Origin: Neurospora tetrasperma FGSC 2508
Taxonomy: Eukaryota > Ascomycota > Sordariomycetes > Sordariales > Sordariaceae
Direction: 5' to 3'
NCBI RefSeq assembly: GCF_000213175.1
Contig: NW_009799099.1
Location: 4,977,394 to 5,041,393 of the forward strand
Length of the DNA: 64,000 nucleotides
A program made the position numbers and the translations under genes. The notes under the pieces were generated by a model. It was not told the DNA's origin. It worked only from the letters and a program-made list of their open reading frames with translations, and did not search any database. Of the stretch, positions 33,389 through 47,400 are shown one piece after another; positions within the stretch are counted from its first letter, which is position 1, and each line of letters starts with the position of its first letter.

Positions 33389-34905
33389 GCATGTGAGCAG
33401 AGGTTACTGTGAGTGAGAGGTGTTGATGGGTTATGAAGCTTGAAAAAAAAGAGGAATGAATAGATGGGGCAGAGAGATTGTGGGTAAGAAGGATGAATGG
33501 ATGAGGTTACAAGTTGACTTGGTCATTGGCGTTTTTGAAGTATCATTACGCACGGTATTATATCAATAGGTGATGCAAAAAACCGTAATGGTATTTGATG
33601 AAGGCTAGCAATCCTAATAGCATGGTATGGCACGCTTGATGCTTGCTTGCTTATGGCATTAATGCAAATGGAATCTTAGGGTTGAATTGAGCAGAGATGG
33701 GGGGATGTCATCAACTACAACTACACACAATAAGTCGCCCATCAACAACAGTTGTACACCCAGATTGTGCAGTGGTATAGTTAATAATCCAAGTTAGTTT
33801 TGATTGTTGGCTGGTATTGTGATTTCCTCCTCCCAATGCTACCTAGTATTCCCATGTTCCTTTCGCGCACGCCACCAGTTATTTTGACACTGTTCAACAG
33901 GATGGATAATAAATACAAGAAAAGAAAAAAAAAAAAAGTAAAAAGTACGGTACATAATTGTAAGTAGGTAGATAGACAAGTCGGGAAAAAAAAAACCAAA
34001 TTCTTGACAGATACACACGATAATAAGTACCTAAAGATAAAAAAAAAGGAAAATGCAGACATGCAGCGTACAAACATTTCACACATACAGGTAGAAGATA
34101 GATGGACAAGACAGACAAAGTGGTATATCCTCCGTGGACCCCCATTTTTTTGTGCTCCCCTCCTCTCTCCCTTGATAACGATACCTATGCAGATGCTAGA
34201 GACAGGTCGGTTGATGTTGTTTGTTGTTGTGGGCGGTAGACGACAGAAGAGGGTCGGACCGGCTGTATGTAGTAGGGGGTGTTTGACGGGGTCGACGAGT
34301 AGTAGTTGTGCGTGGGTTGTTTCCGAAAGTACTCTCTTTTGGTCGGTCGGTGTGAAGGAGTGGGTTGTCATAAAGACGATGTAATGTAGGAGGCGTTTGA
34401 GTTGAAAGGTATGTAGTAAGATGTCAAGACTGAGTGACATTGTTCGATTGGTATGAGTATCTGTTGAGAATAGATGGGCTGTTGGTAGGTAGTAGGGATG
34501 TAAGCTTGACAGATAGGTAGGTAACTGACAACGCCAAAGCAGTGTGGCAGACATGCTCTTTCCTTCTCTCTCTCTCTCTCTTCCCTCTTCTCTCTCAAAA
34601 TATGCTGATGCAAGTATGATTATGCAGCGCCCGTGTGTATACCATGGTGCATCCTGAGTATGAGTTGATGTGTATCCGCTTCGATGTCCGAGGGAAAAGG
34701 ACAGTGTCATGTCCACTTCATCCTATATGCTAACCAACATCGCCTAATGACCCTTCAATTGTTACGCTCACTCGCAAAGACCTCTATTCTTCTCTTTCTG
34801 TTCGTACATAAGTGAAATTATAACTTTCGGGTCAAGCGTCGTAAAAAACCTTCACCTTATCCAAAATGCCAGAACACATATTGTGGTTGAGATGCAAAAT
34901 CTCTC
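33389..34905. other. Convergent 3' spacer
   Basis: 1.5 kb between the stops of atg5 and the Zn2Cys6 gene, AT-rich with poly-A/T and (TC)n stretches (34563-34580). A 311-codon open frame on the minus strand (33781-34716) is low complexity and lies in the probable 3' UTR of the regulator gene; I do not count it as a gene. Confidence 0.45.
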
Positions 34906-37900
34906 TCAAAGGGGATGTGTGTGTTGGTGTTGATGAATAGGAGGTAAAGGAGGCATCATGCCATCTGGACCCCCAGGGCCATGCATGTTATGCTGCATTG
35001 GCGGTATAGGACTCCTGGGCATCTGCGGTGATGGCCCTGGTGGCCCTAGTGGTGGTGCAGAGTGTGTTGCCGGCCTTGGACCTGAGGGCGGCGGCGGCGG
35101 GCCTGGAATTGGTGTGCTCACAAAGGAAGTAACATGGTGGTTATTACCCATCAACATGTCCACACTGTTCGGCTTGTGCCACAACTCGCGCTCCAAGCCC
35201 TCGAGAATGCGCATGTCAACGGCCAGTGCGCTAGTTGGTTGGGCGATGATCCGGAAAAAGGCTATGGTCCTCGAGAAGAGCTCCTTAAGCGTCTGCTCGT
35301 CAACATGAGGGTGAAGTGTCGGATCCCTGAACACCGCTGCAAGTGTGAGAAGGTTGCCCCATTGACTGCGAATTGAATGTCAGTACTGCATATATCATTG
35401 AATTGGTTAAGAAGAGGTACTTACGCATGTGCAGTGCCAAAAATATTAGTGACAACAAACCGCTTGTCTGGCAAACCATGAAACGCCCTGGTACTTTCAA
35501 TAAGAGCCCGGATTCCCTTCTTTGCATATTCAATAGTATCCTGTGTGATCTCGCCATTTACGCTGTGCATCTGGGTATCGAGAGGAGTCATGGCTTCACT
35601 GGGAGTGCTGGCTGGCATCGGGGATTCGGCTGTCGCCATCTGAGCCATGTTCGACTCCAGAATCTGTCGGATGTACGGCCTGTAGGTGATAACTTGGGCG
35701 CCCCAGTATTTGGCACGCAATCGGGCGGAAAGAAGGTCTCCAGCTGGCGGATCTTCGTGCGTGAACTTGTACTCGGGAGGGACGAAGCGTAGATCGAGAG
35801 ATTTCGTGATGACCTCAATGATATTTCCGGGCGGGGTGCCGTTCTGCGCCCGTAGCGATCGCGGATCCTCGGGGTTATAAAGCATTTGATGAATTTGATT
35901 CAACGACTTCCGGAGGTATAGTTGTGCAAGGTAGCTTTGCAAGACATGCTCCTCAAAGCCGTGGGTCTTGGCCAGGTTGATGTTGGGATATGGCATAATT
36001 TCCTCAAACGCAAGGATGTGCGATTGCGGGAGAGGAAGCTCGGCCACGATGTCACTATGGTGTACGTGTTAGCCTATTCCCCTTCATCAAATCCTCACAA
36101 TGTTTGCCTACCTCTCAAGCTGCAGACACGTCCAAAAGGCAAAGACGATCTGGTTATCCGACTTCTCTTTAACAGCATTAATATTGAACGGATGGTTTTC
36201 TTGAAGTTTTTTCAGCCGATCCAAACTCCTGTACTCGGGTTAGCACTCAGTCAAGAAAGAGAAGCAGAAGTTGACTTACGGTCTCATCTTAATCTGCAGA
36301 GCCCAACCAGCCTCCTTGATATAGGCATAGCTCTCCATGACTCTTCCCAACTGCCCATGATACAGACCTGCCAAGATGTATGCGTGAATGTGCCGCAAGC
36401 TCGTTCCCGCCAGCTGTCCTCCCAAGATATCTGTCGCGTATGCGAAATAGTCCAGGCCGGGAATCACATCCATGTTCCGTTTGAGCGATCCTACCCTCAT
36501 AGCAGGCGCGCCGCCTCCCTGAAACGACTGCCGCCTACTAGGGCCTGACCTATCTGCGCTATCCTTGGGCGAAGGCAAGCCCGCCGAGTGCGATTGTGAA
36601 CTATACGACGGCGGAGATCCATGTATGGGAGAGGCAGGATAGCCGTTACGTACCATTGGCGACCCATGCGAAGGCTCGCTCACAGGCACGACATCCGGGA
36701 GCTTTCTATCCTTGATTAGGCAAATCTTGCCCAGCGCGAGAACCAGCAACACAAGCGCGTTGTTGATGGATCGCTGAAATGTCGGCTTACCCGACCTGGG
36801 TAGCATCGTTGGCGAGTCTGCGCCGTCGGGTACGGGGGAGCGCTTCCTCTTGGCCCCTGTCTCGCCCTGCACGCTCAGCGGGGGCGCTCCAACGAACTTT
36901 GCGATTCCAGCACTACCCTTGGGCTTCTTGGTACTTTGCTGAATACCATCCAAAAACAACCGGACCATCGCATGCAACTCTCTCGGTATTATGAGCGGAT
37001 GCATATTTTGAATGTTGTCCAGATAGCTCTGCACGTACTTCCAGACGGTTTCCTCCGAAAAGTCCAATGTTTGGACTCCGACCATGGTAGACCTGTGGTC
37101 CATCGGCCCAGGCGAGCCGCTAATCCCACCCCAACAATCCGCAGGCGAAGGCGCTCCCGTTTCCGAGTAGTCATCAATAACTTCCATCATACCCAGGTTG
37201 TGGTTGGACTCTCTGTCCATGCGGCTGCTGTCGAGGCCTTCTCCTCTGCCCCATAACCTAAGAAGTCCCCGCCTCTCTTCCTGTCGGATGGGATATTCTT
37301 CAACAAACTTGATGTTTTCGGCATCCAAAAAACGTTGCGCTAGGCGCTTTATCGACTTCCACTTGAGCAGAAGAGCAGCCAGGGTCGTATGATTAAGCGG
37401 AATGGCGGGCGCTCCAGGTCGTACAAATGGGCCAGGCTCTTGTTCCCTCTCTTCGTCCATAATTTTCGTGATGTTGCGCGCTNNNNNNNNNNNNNNNNNN
37501 NNNNNNNNNNNNNNNNNNNNNNNNNNNNNNNNNNNNNNNNNNNNNNNNNNNNNNNNNNNNNNNNNNNNNNNNNNNNNNNNNNNNNNNNNNNNNNNNNNNN
37601 NNNNNNNNNNNNNNNNNNNNNNNNNNNNNNNNNNNNNNNNNNNNNNNNNNNNNNNNNNNNNNNNNNNNNNNNNNNNNNNNNNNNNNNNNNNNNNNNNNNN
37701 NNNNNNNNNNNNNNNNNNNNNNNNNNNNNNNNNNNNNNNNNNNNNNNNNNNNNNNNNNNNNNNNNNNNNNNNNNNNNNNNNNNNNNNNNNNNNNNNNNNN
37801 NNNNNNNNNNNNNNNNNNNNNNNNNNNNNNNNNNNNNNNNNNNNNNNNNNNNNNNNNNNNNNNNNNNNNNNNNNNNNNNNNNNNNNNNNNNNNNNNNNNN

Positions 37901-39977
37901 NNNNNNNNNNNNNNNNNNNNNNNNNNNNNNNNNNNNNNNNNNNNNNNNNNNNNNNNNNNNNNNNNNNNNNNNNNNNNNNNNNNNNNNNNNNNNNNNNNNN
38001 NNNNNNNNNNNNNNNNNNNNNNNNNNNNNNNNNNNNNNNNNNNNNNNNNNNNNNNNNNNNNNNNNNNNNNNNNNNNNNNNNNNNNNNNNNNNNNNNNNNN
38101 NNNNNNNNNNNNNNNNNNNNNNNNNNNNNNNNNNNNNNNNNNNNNNNNNNNNNNNNNNNNNNNNNNNNNNNNNNNNNNNNNNNNNNNNNNNNNNNNNNNN
38201 NNNNNNNNNNNNNNNNTGTCCAGATAGCTCTGCACGTACTTCCAGACGGTTTCCTCCGAAAAGTCCAATGTTTGGACTCCGACCATGGTAGACCTGTGGT
38301 CCATCGGCCCAGGCGAGCCGCTAATCCCACCCCAACAATCCGCAGGCGAAGGCGCTCCCGTTTCCGAGTAGTCATCAATAACTTCCATCATACCCAGGTT
38401 GTGGTTGGACTCTCTGTCCATGCGGCTGCTGTCGAGGCCTTCTCCTCTGCCCCATAACCTAAGAAGTCCCCGCCTCTCTTCCTGTCGGATGGGATATTCT
38501 TCAACAAACTTGATGTTTTCGGCATCCAAAAAACGTTGCGCTAGGCGCTTTATCGACTTCCACTTGAGCAGAAGAGCAGCCAGGGTCGTATGATTAAGCG
38601 GAATGGCGGGCGCTCCAGGTCGTACAAATGGGCCAGGCTCTTGTTCCCTCTCTTCGTCCATAATTTTCGTGATGTTGCGCGCTTCCTGTGTATCTATAGG
38701 AGCCTGCGTCCTTGCTGCGTTTTCCGAGCCTCCTGGCGACGACGAGTTGTAGCCATCTTCAATGACTGCTGAGTCAGCAGAGGCCGGACGATCATCATCC
38801 GACGACATCATCTCCGGATGCGCTTCCAACGGCGGCGCAACGCGTTCCAACCTCTTCTCGAGTCTCGTGATGCGATGGTTGAACATGCTGAACTCGTTCC
38901 TCAGACCCATGAGGTTCTCCAAGATATCGGCCGCGACTTTGTCTTGTCTACATTGTTTGGTCAGCAACGTAACAACCACCCGACAGCCGGTATACAGGTG
39001 CTTACTGCTTTGGCACCGCCTCACGGTATTTGCATTCGACCTTCTTATCCCTACAGCTTTTACAGGGTTTAAGCTCGTCACATTTAGCCTTCAGCTGCCG
39101 GCACATATCACAGGCCTATGGGGGAAGTTAGCCTTTTACGTCCATGTCGCAACTCTTGCTGGATCGCAAGTTGCGTGTATATCCTGAAGCCAGAACCCAA
39201 ACCAACCTGCGCTGCTCGCTGCGCCTTGCGCTTTCCTGCCGCTGGGGCAAGTTGAATATAGGGAAGGTCGCCATGATGTCCATAGTGAGGGGGATAGTCG
39301 TATGGCTGGCCATGCGCCATGGGCGTTTGAGGGGGGAAACTCGGTTGTCTGTACATATTTTGTTGCGGACCATTGTCATAGCTCATATGGCGTTTGTCGT
39401 CAGGGTATCCTTGGTGAGGCAGAGCTGACATCGGGGTCCCTGGTGTCATGCCGTCGGGAGCATGGCCCGTCGAGTTGGGCCTCCGTAGGTGTGGTGGTGT
39501 GTTGCTGTCGTCGGCCGGGTCCTGCTTCACCACAACTTCTCTCGGAGGAGGATGGTAGCCAGAGTTGTACTGGTGGTGTGCTGGCGGTGGCTGAGATGAA
39601 GGATGGTGTTGTCGGTGGTCTTGCATAGGTGGATATCGGTCGGGCTCATGATGTCGCCGGTCGTCGACGGGGCCTTGCTGCGACGGAGCCGGAGGTGGCG
39701 GCGGCGGCGGCGGCGGCGGGTGGGGATGCGAGACAGCAGGCGCGGCGCCGGGATCACCAGGACCTGGGGGTCGTGAGAACGGATGAGGGGAGGTTTGTTG
39801 ATATTGCGGCGATGGCGTGGGGTGGTTTGGATGATGAGGATGTTGAGTATGATGTTGACCAGCAGTCGGAGATGGCGTGGGATGTAGAAGCGACACACCG
39901 TAGTGCGCACCACCTACTGACCATGATGAGGTAGTTGACAGACGGGGCCGTTTTGGGTCGGACGGGCCTGGGTCCAT
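34906..39977 (-). CDS. Zn2Cys6 fungal transcription factor (gene split by an assembly gap)
   Basis: A nuclear regulator with a GAL4-type zinc cluster and a fungal-specific middle homology region. The exons are 39207-39977, 39006-39115, a third exon 36280-38947 that contains the assembly fault, 36112-36228, 35425-36054 and 34906-35365. Omitting 37483-38683 gives 3555 nt and 1184 aa in frame. Residues 1-240 are His/Pro/Gln-rich. The cluster spans C259 to C285 (ACDMCRQLKAKCDELKPC, then KSC and VEC), spacing CX2CX6CX5CX2CX6C, followed by a dimerisation coil (GLRNEFSMFNHRITRLEKRL). The middle region includes RSINNALVLLVLALGKICL and LRHIHAYILAGLYHGQLGRV. The C-terminus is Pro/Gly/Met/His-rich. The introns are 51-91 bp. 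It resembles the LAC9/CLR-1-like group of plant-polymer or sugar regulators, but I cannot fix the orthologue. Over 10 kb of gene-poor DNA lies upstream. Confidence 0.88.
37016..37482. repeat. First copy of a 467-bp exact duplication at an assembly gap
   Basis: Identical to 38217-38683 by base-by-base reading of the ends and interior. It is coding sequence of the regulator. Its right end abuts the N run. The duplication is best read as two overlapping contigs that were not merged. Confidence 0.9.
37483..38216. other. Assembly gap (734 N)
   Basis: An unbroken run of N's. Because the sequences on both sides overlap by 467 bp, no real DNA is likely to be missing here. Confidence 0.97.
38217..38683. 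repeat. Second copy of the 467-bp duplication
   Basis: It repeats 37016-37482, offset 1201 bp (467 + 734). Unique sequence resumes at 38684 and continues the reading frame that stops at 37482. Confidence 0.9.
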
Positions 39978-41420
39978 GCTGGGTAATATGTATGTGTATC
40001 CGTATTACAGATACACCGTTTACGCCAAACAGCAGTAGCCAAAGGGGGAAGATAGTTCAGACGACAGGCGGGAGCAAGCAGTAGCCCAAGCGCATAAGCT
40101 GTGGCAACACCATGGAGCTTTCCGAACAACAAGCCCTAGTTTTCCGAACCCAGGAACGGGGCAATGAGGAAGCTAAGACGAAGCTTGCCAGGAGTAGGAC
40201 CCGTACAGTCGGAGTCCAATGTAAGAGGCGAGAGAGGGAAGCAAGCTTCGGCGCTTCAGGGTTCGCGCGCAATCATAAGAAAGCAAGGCCACGGGATGAA
40301 GCTTATTGGCCTGGAAGGGGCATGAGAGCCGTGCGGGCGTGGTAGTCCAGCGTAGGTATGTAATCGGGGAAATCTCATATGTGGGTATGGGGGTGAAAAG
40401 ACTCGGTAACCTGTCGAAGTTTTGGACTCTGGAGGGTGTAGGTAGGTAGGGAGGCACGTAGGCTGAGGGATCCGGGCTGGCGCCGGACAAACGTAACCTA
40501 AAGCGAGGGCCCCTGGTGAGTTTGCGTCAAGCCTCCTCTCGGCTCACACCTAGCTTCAGGTCAACGAGGCTCAAGCCAGACAGGCCGCAAACAGTTGGGC
40601 AGCAATGAACGAAGGTTGCCTGTTCGAGGGGGGGCTTGCGGGTAGGTGGGGAGCACGGGGAGTCTGGAAAATCCAGAACTCGGTTGAAGGATATGTGCTG
40701 TGGGAGCCCGGCACAGGTAGGGGAACAGGTCGGGGATTCGGATAGGACGATCAGGTGGAACGAAGGGGGCTTTCTCGCTGGCTGGGGGGGTTGGGTAGCC
40801 TGTAATGTAAAAGTGTACATACCTAGTGGCTGTACGTGTTTGGTGTTTCTGACCGTAACACCTGGCGTGTGTGCGTGTTCTTTTTTTCTTTTCTTTTCTG
40901 GCGTCTTTTTTTCTCTGTGGTCGGTTTGTCTCGTCGTCGAACCAAGTGACCAGCTTTGGGGGGAGAAAAGAGACGGTCAATCAGCGTTGAGTGCGGAAGA
41001 GAAAAGTAAATGGAATTTGCAGCTAGTCCACCCTCATCGCCAATCCGGCAGATTTCAGCCAACAAGCGAGTACCTCTTCTGGTGTGGATCCCCGTAGCTT
41101 CCTTTGCTCGACGGGGCAATCAGAAAGAAGCAAACGAGTGGGCCGAGCTCTCTCTGGTCCGGGGTCTTGCCTGTTTTCGCGGTTGAGTGCTTGCGCATGT
41201 GCCTGGCTTTCACTTTGCTCCTGTCGATGACGGTTGACCAGCGGAATCCTGTCTTTTTATTTTTTTTTGTTCCCGCTTGTTCTCTTGTCTTTTCCTTTCT
41301 CTCTATATCTTCTTGTTCTCTCCTTCGTTTTTCATTCGTCTGCCCATCTGCTCCGTTTTGCGGGGAAATCTGGATAAGCGGTGACACCAAGGGGCTGGTC
41401 CCCGGACCTGAATCCTAGCA
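39978..41420. promoter_or_regulatory. Upstream and leader region of the Zn2Cys6 gene
   Basis: 1.4 kb of mixed sequence with CT-rich stretches (41250-41340) on the plus strand, i.e. GA-rich on the gene's strand. It probably holds the leader and core promoter of the minus-strand regulator. No gene is supported. Confidence 0.4.
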
Positions 41421-44400
41421 GTTATACCTCAGTATTGTGTAGTTTAATGGTAGGTCCTGACTGGTAAGGCGTCGTCGTGACAGGCCACTGACGCGTGTTG
41501 TAGCTTGCCAATGCTGCTATCACACAGTATCAGACAGTCGCGCACCCCGGGGACCCTTGATGAGAGAATGCGTACTGGTAATGACTCTGGCGTGTAGCTC
41601 TGGGCTGATGATGGAGCTTCCAGACAGCGCGCAAAAAACTATCCCCTATCTTCGTCGTCGTATTCGCAAGTCATCCTCTATCTCGTCGTCTTCTTTTATG
41701 CCGCACAATCCTCCAATGTGTTGAATGAAGGTGATAGTGCAAAGGCCGCGGGTGGGAGCCAGGACGAGTCAAGGTAGGGAGATCACTGTAGATTCGGTAC
41801 GTTTCGTGTTGTTATGCTGCTGTGCATGCGACTTTTGAGACCGCGAGGGGTTTCTAGATACCGACCGTTAATTTCACGGCTCGCTAGATGATTGGCGTAG
41901 GGCGTTGGAAAAGCCAACAGTTTTAGTATAGTATATCGCGATGTACCTTCTCTCGATACTGTGTTTGCAGAAGCAAGAGGAGGCCGAGTCTCGATGCTAG
42001 CGCGCGGCGCGACAACAGAGAGAGGACAACGTTTCGGCGCAAGTGGCGTCCGAATCCTGATGGTGAAAGAAGCAGTCTTGAAAGGACAACAATCAGAGAT
42101 AAAAACGCGACCGATGAAAGTGACGACGTGCTGGTCCTCCTTGGCCCACGCCCTCCCAGTTCTGTTACGGCAGAAGTGCAGAAGTGACAAAGAAACCATT
42201 TCCGGGGGGGTCGCGCAGGTCATCACAATGGTGCGTACACACAACCCATATTGTAGTAACGGGGTGCTGACATTGCATGTACACAGGCAATATCAGATTC
42301 CCGAGATGCCACTCCCTGAGCTTGCTCTACGGAGTAGTAGCCTCATCATCGTCCCACTCTCGGCTACCTGCTAGAATAGCAGCCAGAGACACTGCATCAG
42401 AAAGATCTCTCTTCTCAACATCTGAGATGCCTGAGTTAGTTTTGGTCAGCAAGGACATTATCAACCCAGATGACAATTGTGACTCGTTCTGACGGCTGAC
42501 AGAGGGCTGCTGTCCAACGATCGGCAAGGCGCAACGGGTGGTGGTGGTGGTGGTGATGGTGGTGATGGTGGTGATGGTGGTGATGGTGGCAACATCCGTT
42601 CCCGTAGACCTGGTGTGGGATAGGTGCCAGAGTGAGCTCAAGTGACTGAGGTGGGGTTCGTGAGGTTGCATGTCTCCTCCTTCATCTGCGTCACGACATG
42701 ATAGTGGTGAACTTGCCGGACCAGGAGAGGGCGGGAGAAGAGTGAGAATGGTCGCCCTCTCCGCCATCCCTCCAACATCTTCCAATATCTGTTGCTGATG
42801 GACAGGGGCTGATGGGGATCCCGTACCGCGCCGCGACGACATGTGTACCCCGTACGCAGTGCTCTGTACAGCACCATATGAGAGGACGCAGTCGATACGA
42901 CGTCTGAATAGTACCCGGTACAGCACAGCACATGCATGTACGATGCCGGTCTCGCTTTCAGCATTGCATGCCGCCAACCAACCACTCCCACCAGCCGACA
43001 CTCCGAGCTAAGATAGTCACCTCAGTTCCTGTGTCACAGGCTCATAGGTTCAGGGCCTGTCAGCCTTGGCTCTTTCGGCACTCGTTGGAGAGGCAGCAAG
43101 GTATTGCCTTGGTCGGAAAACAGGATGGATGATATGAGATCTGATCACCATAAGAAAAGATCCATCCTATGTAAAAGATCTGTGCTTGCTGTACCGCTTT
43201 GGTGGTATGTGGGTCGTGGAGTGCTACTTGGAAGCAGCGGGTTGAGTGGTATTGCGAAGGGTACTTTGCATCGTGTTCAATTTCCAGAGTGGATGCCCAA
43301 GTTATTATCGCCATTTAGTAACCAGCAACCCGCTGCACGTGAACGGATGCCACTGTCCCGTGTCCACGGCGATATTCGATTTCCGATAGAGGTATGCTAT
43401 CGAACCTTTCGTAGAGCCGATATTGCACGATACACGATAGTTGCTATGCAAGGTACACACCACATTGTCCAATCCGAATTCGGAGCTTTCCAGGCGAGAT
43501 CAATTGGCTTTGTACACTGGTGGGTAGCCAGCGACGATCTGGCCCTCTTTTCCTCGCTTCTGCGATTACGCCCAAGACGAGAAGGGAAAAGGCTGTCTGT
43601 CCTTGTCTTTGTGACGAGGGAGCGAAAGGCGGGATGGCCGGTCGCGGACTGGGGCTCTTGGGGATTGATCACCGTGAGGGTGTGGTACCTTGCCAGCTAC
43701 ATAGCTTTTGTTGTGTACACTACGGCGACATAGTGGTGGTGAACTGGTTGACTGGTGACTGCTCTTCATGGCGCGGCGGGGTGCTAGTTCTAGCATGCAA
43801 ATACTGAGGATTAAGGAATATGGCTAGATACATACTAGTGTACATGCCTCGCAATATTTGCAGTGACGATATTTCAGGTCTTCACAAGGGCCACAGCATC
43901 CGCGCTGTCGCAGTCATTGACCTCGGATACCATGGCAATGGTAGTACTGTAGGATTGGTGCATCAAGAGAAGACTTTCTTCATTGTGATCAATTCTCTTC
44001 CACCTCTTTCTTTCCAAAGTGGAAGTTGTGGCTCCCCATTCCAAGCATGGACGGGCGGGCGCTGATGGGCAGTGGTCGAGCACTGACTGCATTGCAGTTT
44101 CTTGCAAGATGGAAGGAAGCTCCTGCCGCAACCCAGCCAGGCTATGGGAAATTGGATGTTCTGCGGATGACAGGGCAGAAAAGGGCACTTACGTCGGCGT
44201 CGCTGCTGCGGATGTACACAGTGCATGGAGCGCGCCTGTGGGTCATCCTGTCAAATTTACATTAACGCGATGAGAACCATGTATTACGATTGGGCACAAT
44301 TCAAAGCAGTTCAGAGCCAACCGCCGTCATGCTACCTCCATGGACTGGACATCTGGCTACCTCCCGTCCCATGATCCGCTAATCCTACCGCACCAGTCAA

Positions 44401-47400
44401 GCTCAAGTGGGAGCGCTATACACTACACTACGTAGCAGCATCTTGGGAAGTCGCAGGCTTGAGGCCAACGGAAGGTGCCTAGGTCTAGACGAGAGCCTCT
44501 TCCCTTGCAAGGGCTTTCCACAAAATCTCCGATAAACAGGCTCCCTTCCGTCGATTCAGTTCTCCAAAGTAGGTAGGTACTCTCCCGTCCTCATGGCTAG
44601 AGGTACCTCCTCAAACGGACTTTTCCGTCCCATTCCTTCCCCAGGAGTTCCTCCAGACAGACTATCATGCCATGGTCCCATTGCGGCGACACCTGTAAAA
44701 TAAGGAATGCGCAGCCCCGGCTGAAAGGACATAGGGGTTATCTCTAGGTACCCGAGGTACCCTACGTTCATTGGCCTGAGTGGTTCTAATTGTGCCAGAA
44801 CTCGGAAATTCTCAACGGATTCCTGGTCGGGGAAAAAAAAAAAAGGAAGGAAAAAAAGAGAAGAAGAAGAAAGACGAACATTCAACAACATCGCCATGCA
44901 CAACCCTCAATATGTCATACCATGACTGACATATGTCCCCAACAAAAACATGCGGGGTCTCAGGCGTCACTTGCTTCATTCCCTATCAGACACACAGAAG
45001 CTGAAACTGGCAGTCTTGGGACCCTCCATGTCTCTGATGCCCTTAGGTTTACCCTTCTTCCCTCTCAGATCCGGGATCTCTCTGTATCACACATCTTCCC
45101 CAGATACTGTGGATTGTGCCGGATTGCCTACCTTGGCAAAGCGCACCCAGTTCCACTGGAGAAAGGCGGTGACTTGATGGTCAGATCCAGCAATCCATCA
45201 ACGACCAAGAACAGAGGGATGTCTGTGTTCCCACTCAGTACCACTGTAGCCGGCGGGCATGTCCCAGTCTTCAAGTGAGAACCACCTTGCCTTCATCTCC
45301 CATCCGGTCCAGCCACTCCCGCAGTTCCGTTAGGTCGGGTTTGTCCCCAACTCCATCTTTGTTTTATTTCCACTCTTCCAGATCACCGCTGTGCCCTCAT
45401 AGACCCCGTCAAGGACAACAACCAGAAAAGGCGCGAGCAGGCCCCTGTCGTTTGCACCCGGTGGTGATCTACCTTCTCAGCGGGTATTATGCATCTATCG
45501 ATATAGCAAGTGGAGGACGCCACGGGACCTGAAGACCTATGCCTCAGTTGGGGCCACTTAGGCGGACCAACGATAGCCCAAGAGGGTGAAAGCGTACCGC
45601 TCGGCAGCTCTCGGTCTATGGGCGGGAAGATCTCACTGCATTCATCACTACCTCTAAGGACGGATCCTCTCCTTCCCGGTGAACGGCGTGCCCTATCACG
45701 CTTATCAAAATCCGGCTTTTTCGACAGCCAACCCCCAAGGGATGACATACAAATATCTTTTCCAAGAATGGTTTCTCTTGTACAAACTAACAAAGCCCAT
45801 CAAGGTATCAAGGGCCGCCTGAGCCTACCCTTTCTGACCTATCACTGCGTAGACCTCACCTTCACCGCTCTAGCTTACATGGGCAGAGAGGATCAGGCGC
45901 CAGGCTTGAATAGGCAGTTGAGTGGTAAACTTTTCGGGCCGCTGCAGTCCTCCATCAAGTCACAGAGGGCTATCATCTGGGAACGACTGCGTAGAGCAAA
46001 AACCGCTGGAAAACAGAATTTTCATGTGATCGCAGCTTTTGTCCACACAGATGGGCCCTTCTCCGTGGACTAACGTTAGGTTACCGTACAGTCGGTAACT
46101 TCACCGCTCTCCGTATGTAACGGGTACACAGTACTTACGATATCTCACTCTACTGACTGCCTAGATGAAAGATCATGCTCCAGGACACATCTCGAAACCA
46201 CGGCAAAAAAAAACATAACCACAGCCGACTAGTACATCGCCAAAGCCCAAAGGTTATACGCGCACATTTGTGATTCTCTACACTACATCCCCATGCATAC
46301 CTGCGACAAGCAGTTCAACCACCACATGCAGTCCACAGTTGGTCCTACCCTGCTACCCTTCATCTCCGGGCTACCTCTGCCTCTCCCAAAAAAAAAAAAA
46401 AAAAAGACGACCAACCAACGTTTTCGGCCCTGAACTCCGTCCTCCTCTTTCCGAGCCGCCGACAGAGCTACTGATTGGTACCGCGCCTTCAGTCAGCCCT
46501 GTAAACCGAAAGTTTGGGACTCTGGATGGCGAACAACTGAGAGATTCACTTAAACTTGCGCCCGTTTCCACTTTGCGCATTACCCTCCAACCTTCAACGC
46601 CTTGTCGTGTAATTTTTTTCATAGCAAGGCTTTCTGACGCCATAACTCGCTCATTCCCTTCCCAAGTTACTGATATGAAGGAGCAGAGGGGTTCATCCGG
46701 CATACCGAATAAAACCTCGTCGATAGTTTCGAATGTTGTGTTTCTCTTTGCTTTTCTGCTTACTTGCCCCCTCAAGTCGGTAATGTCGCGCCTTCGAAAA
46801 CGTCCGCAGTGTGTCACGCCCTCGCTTGGGACCTTTTCGCAACAAGAAAAGAAACAAAAATGAAAAGAAAAAAAAGAAAGAAAGTGAAGCGGTTCAAATG
46901 TCTCAAGTCCGACCACTGTCTCACTTCCACATTCCGCCCATAATTCTCTTACAGTGCACCAGAGGGACCTCTCCACTCACACCAAACCTGGGGACCCAGT
47001 CCCTCGGGCCTCAGCTGCCTCTAACATTAAACGGCATTGACTCCGGTATTCATTTGACTTTAGTGCCCCTCAAGTCCTTATTATCTTTTGAATTCTAGCA
47101 CTATGTACATAACAGGCATAGTAAAACCACTAGATGCTAAACATATTCACCGATGCACATTGAAGGCCCCGCCAGACCGCTAACTCCGCGTTTGCGGTGG
47201 CTCCGTCGCACTTTCTAGGCTCCGCGAAGGTGCAGATGAGAATCGTAATTGTCGAATTGATGATGGCAGGGCTGATTTTCGGATTTGGGGTTTGGGGCTT
47301 GGGGGGTTGAGCTTATCCCAACGTGTTCCGGGTTTCCAACTACAGATGCCATGCGTGCCATCTCAAAGTCTCAAAGTCTGGAGGCGAGGAAGCAGGACCG

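Noticed and set aside
33781-34716. 311-codon open frame on the minus strand downstream of the Zn2Cys6 gene
   Set aside because: Composed of Phe/Leu/Thr/His runs from AT- and CT-rich simple sequence, no domain, and it lies in a probable 3' UTR.
36276-39081. Two separate overlapping proteins predicted around the N run
   Set aside because: They are halves of one regulator duplicated by the assembly fault, not two genes or a real tandem duplication.
42327-43001. 224-codon minus-strand frame
   Set aside because: Its middle is a translation of the GGT/GAT microsatellite and the rest has no recognisable features.
45510-46073. 187-codon plus-strand frame in the gene-poor region
   Set aside because: No family resemblance and overlapped by a 136-codon frame on the opposite strand; may be chance.
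46270-46976. Overlapping frames of about 200 codons on both strands
   Set aside because: Mutually overlapping, bounded by poly-A tracts and low complexity. Neither is protein-like.
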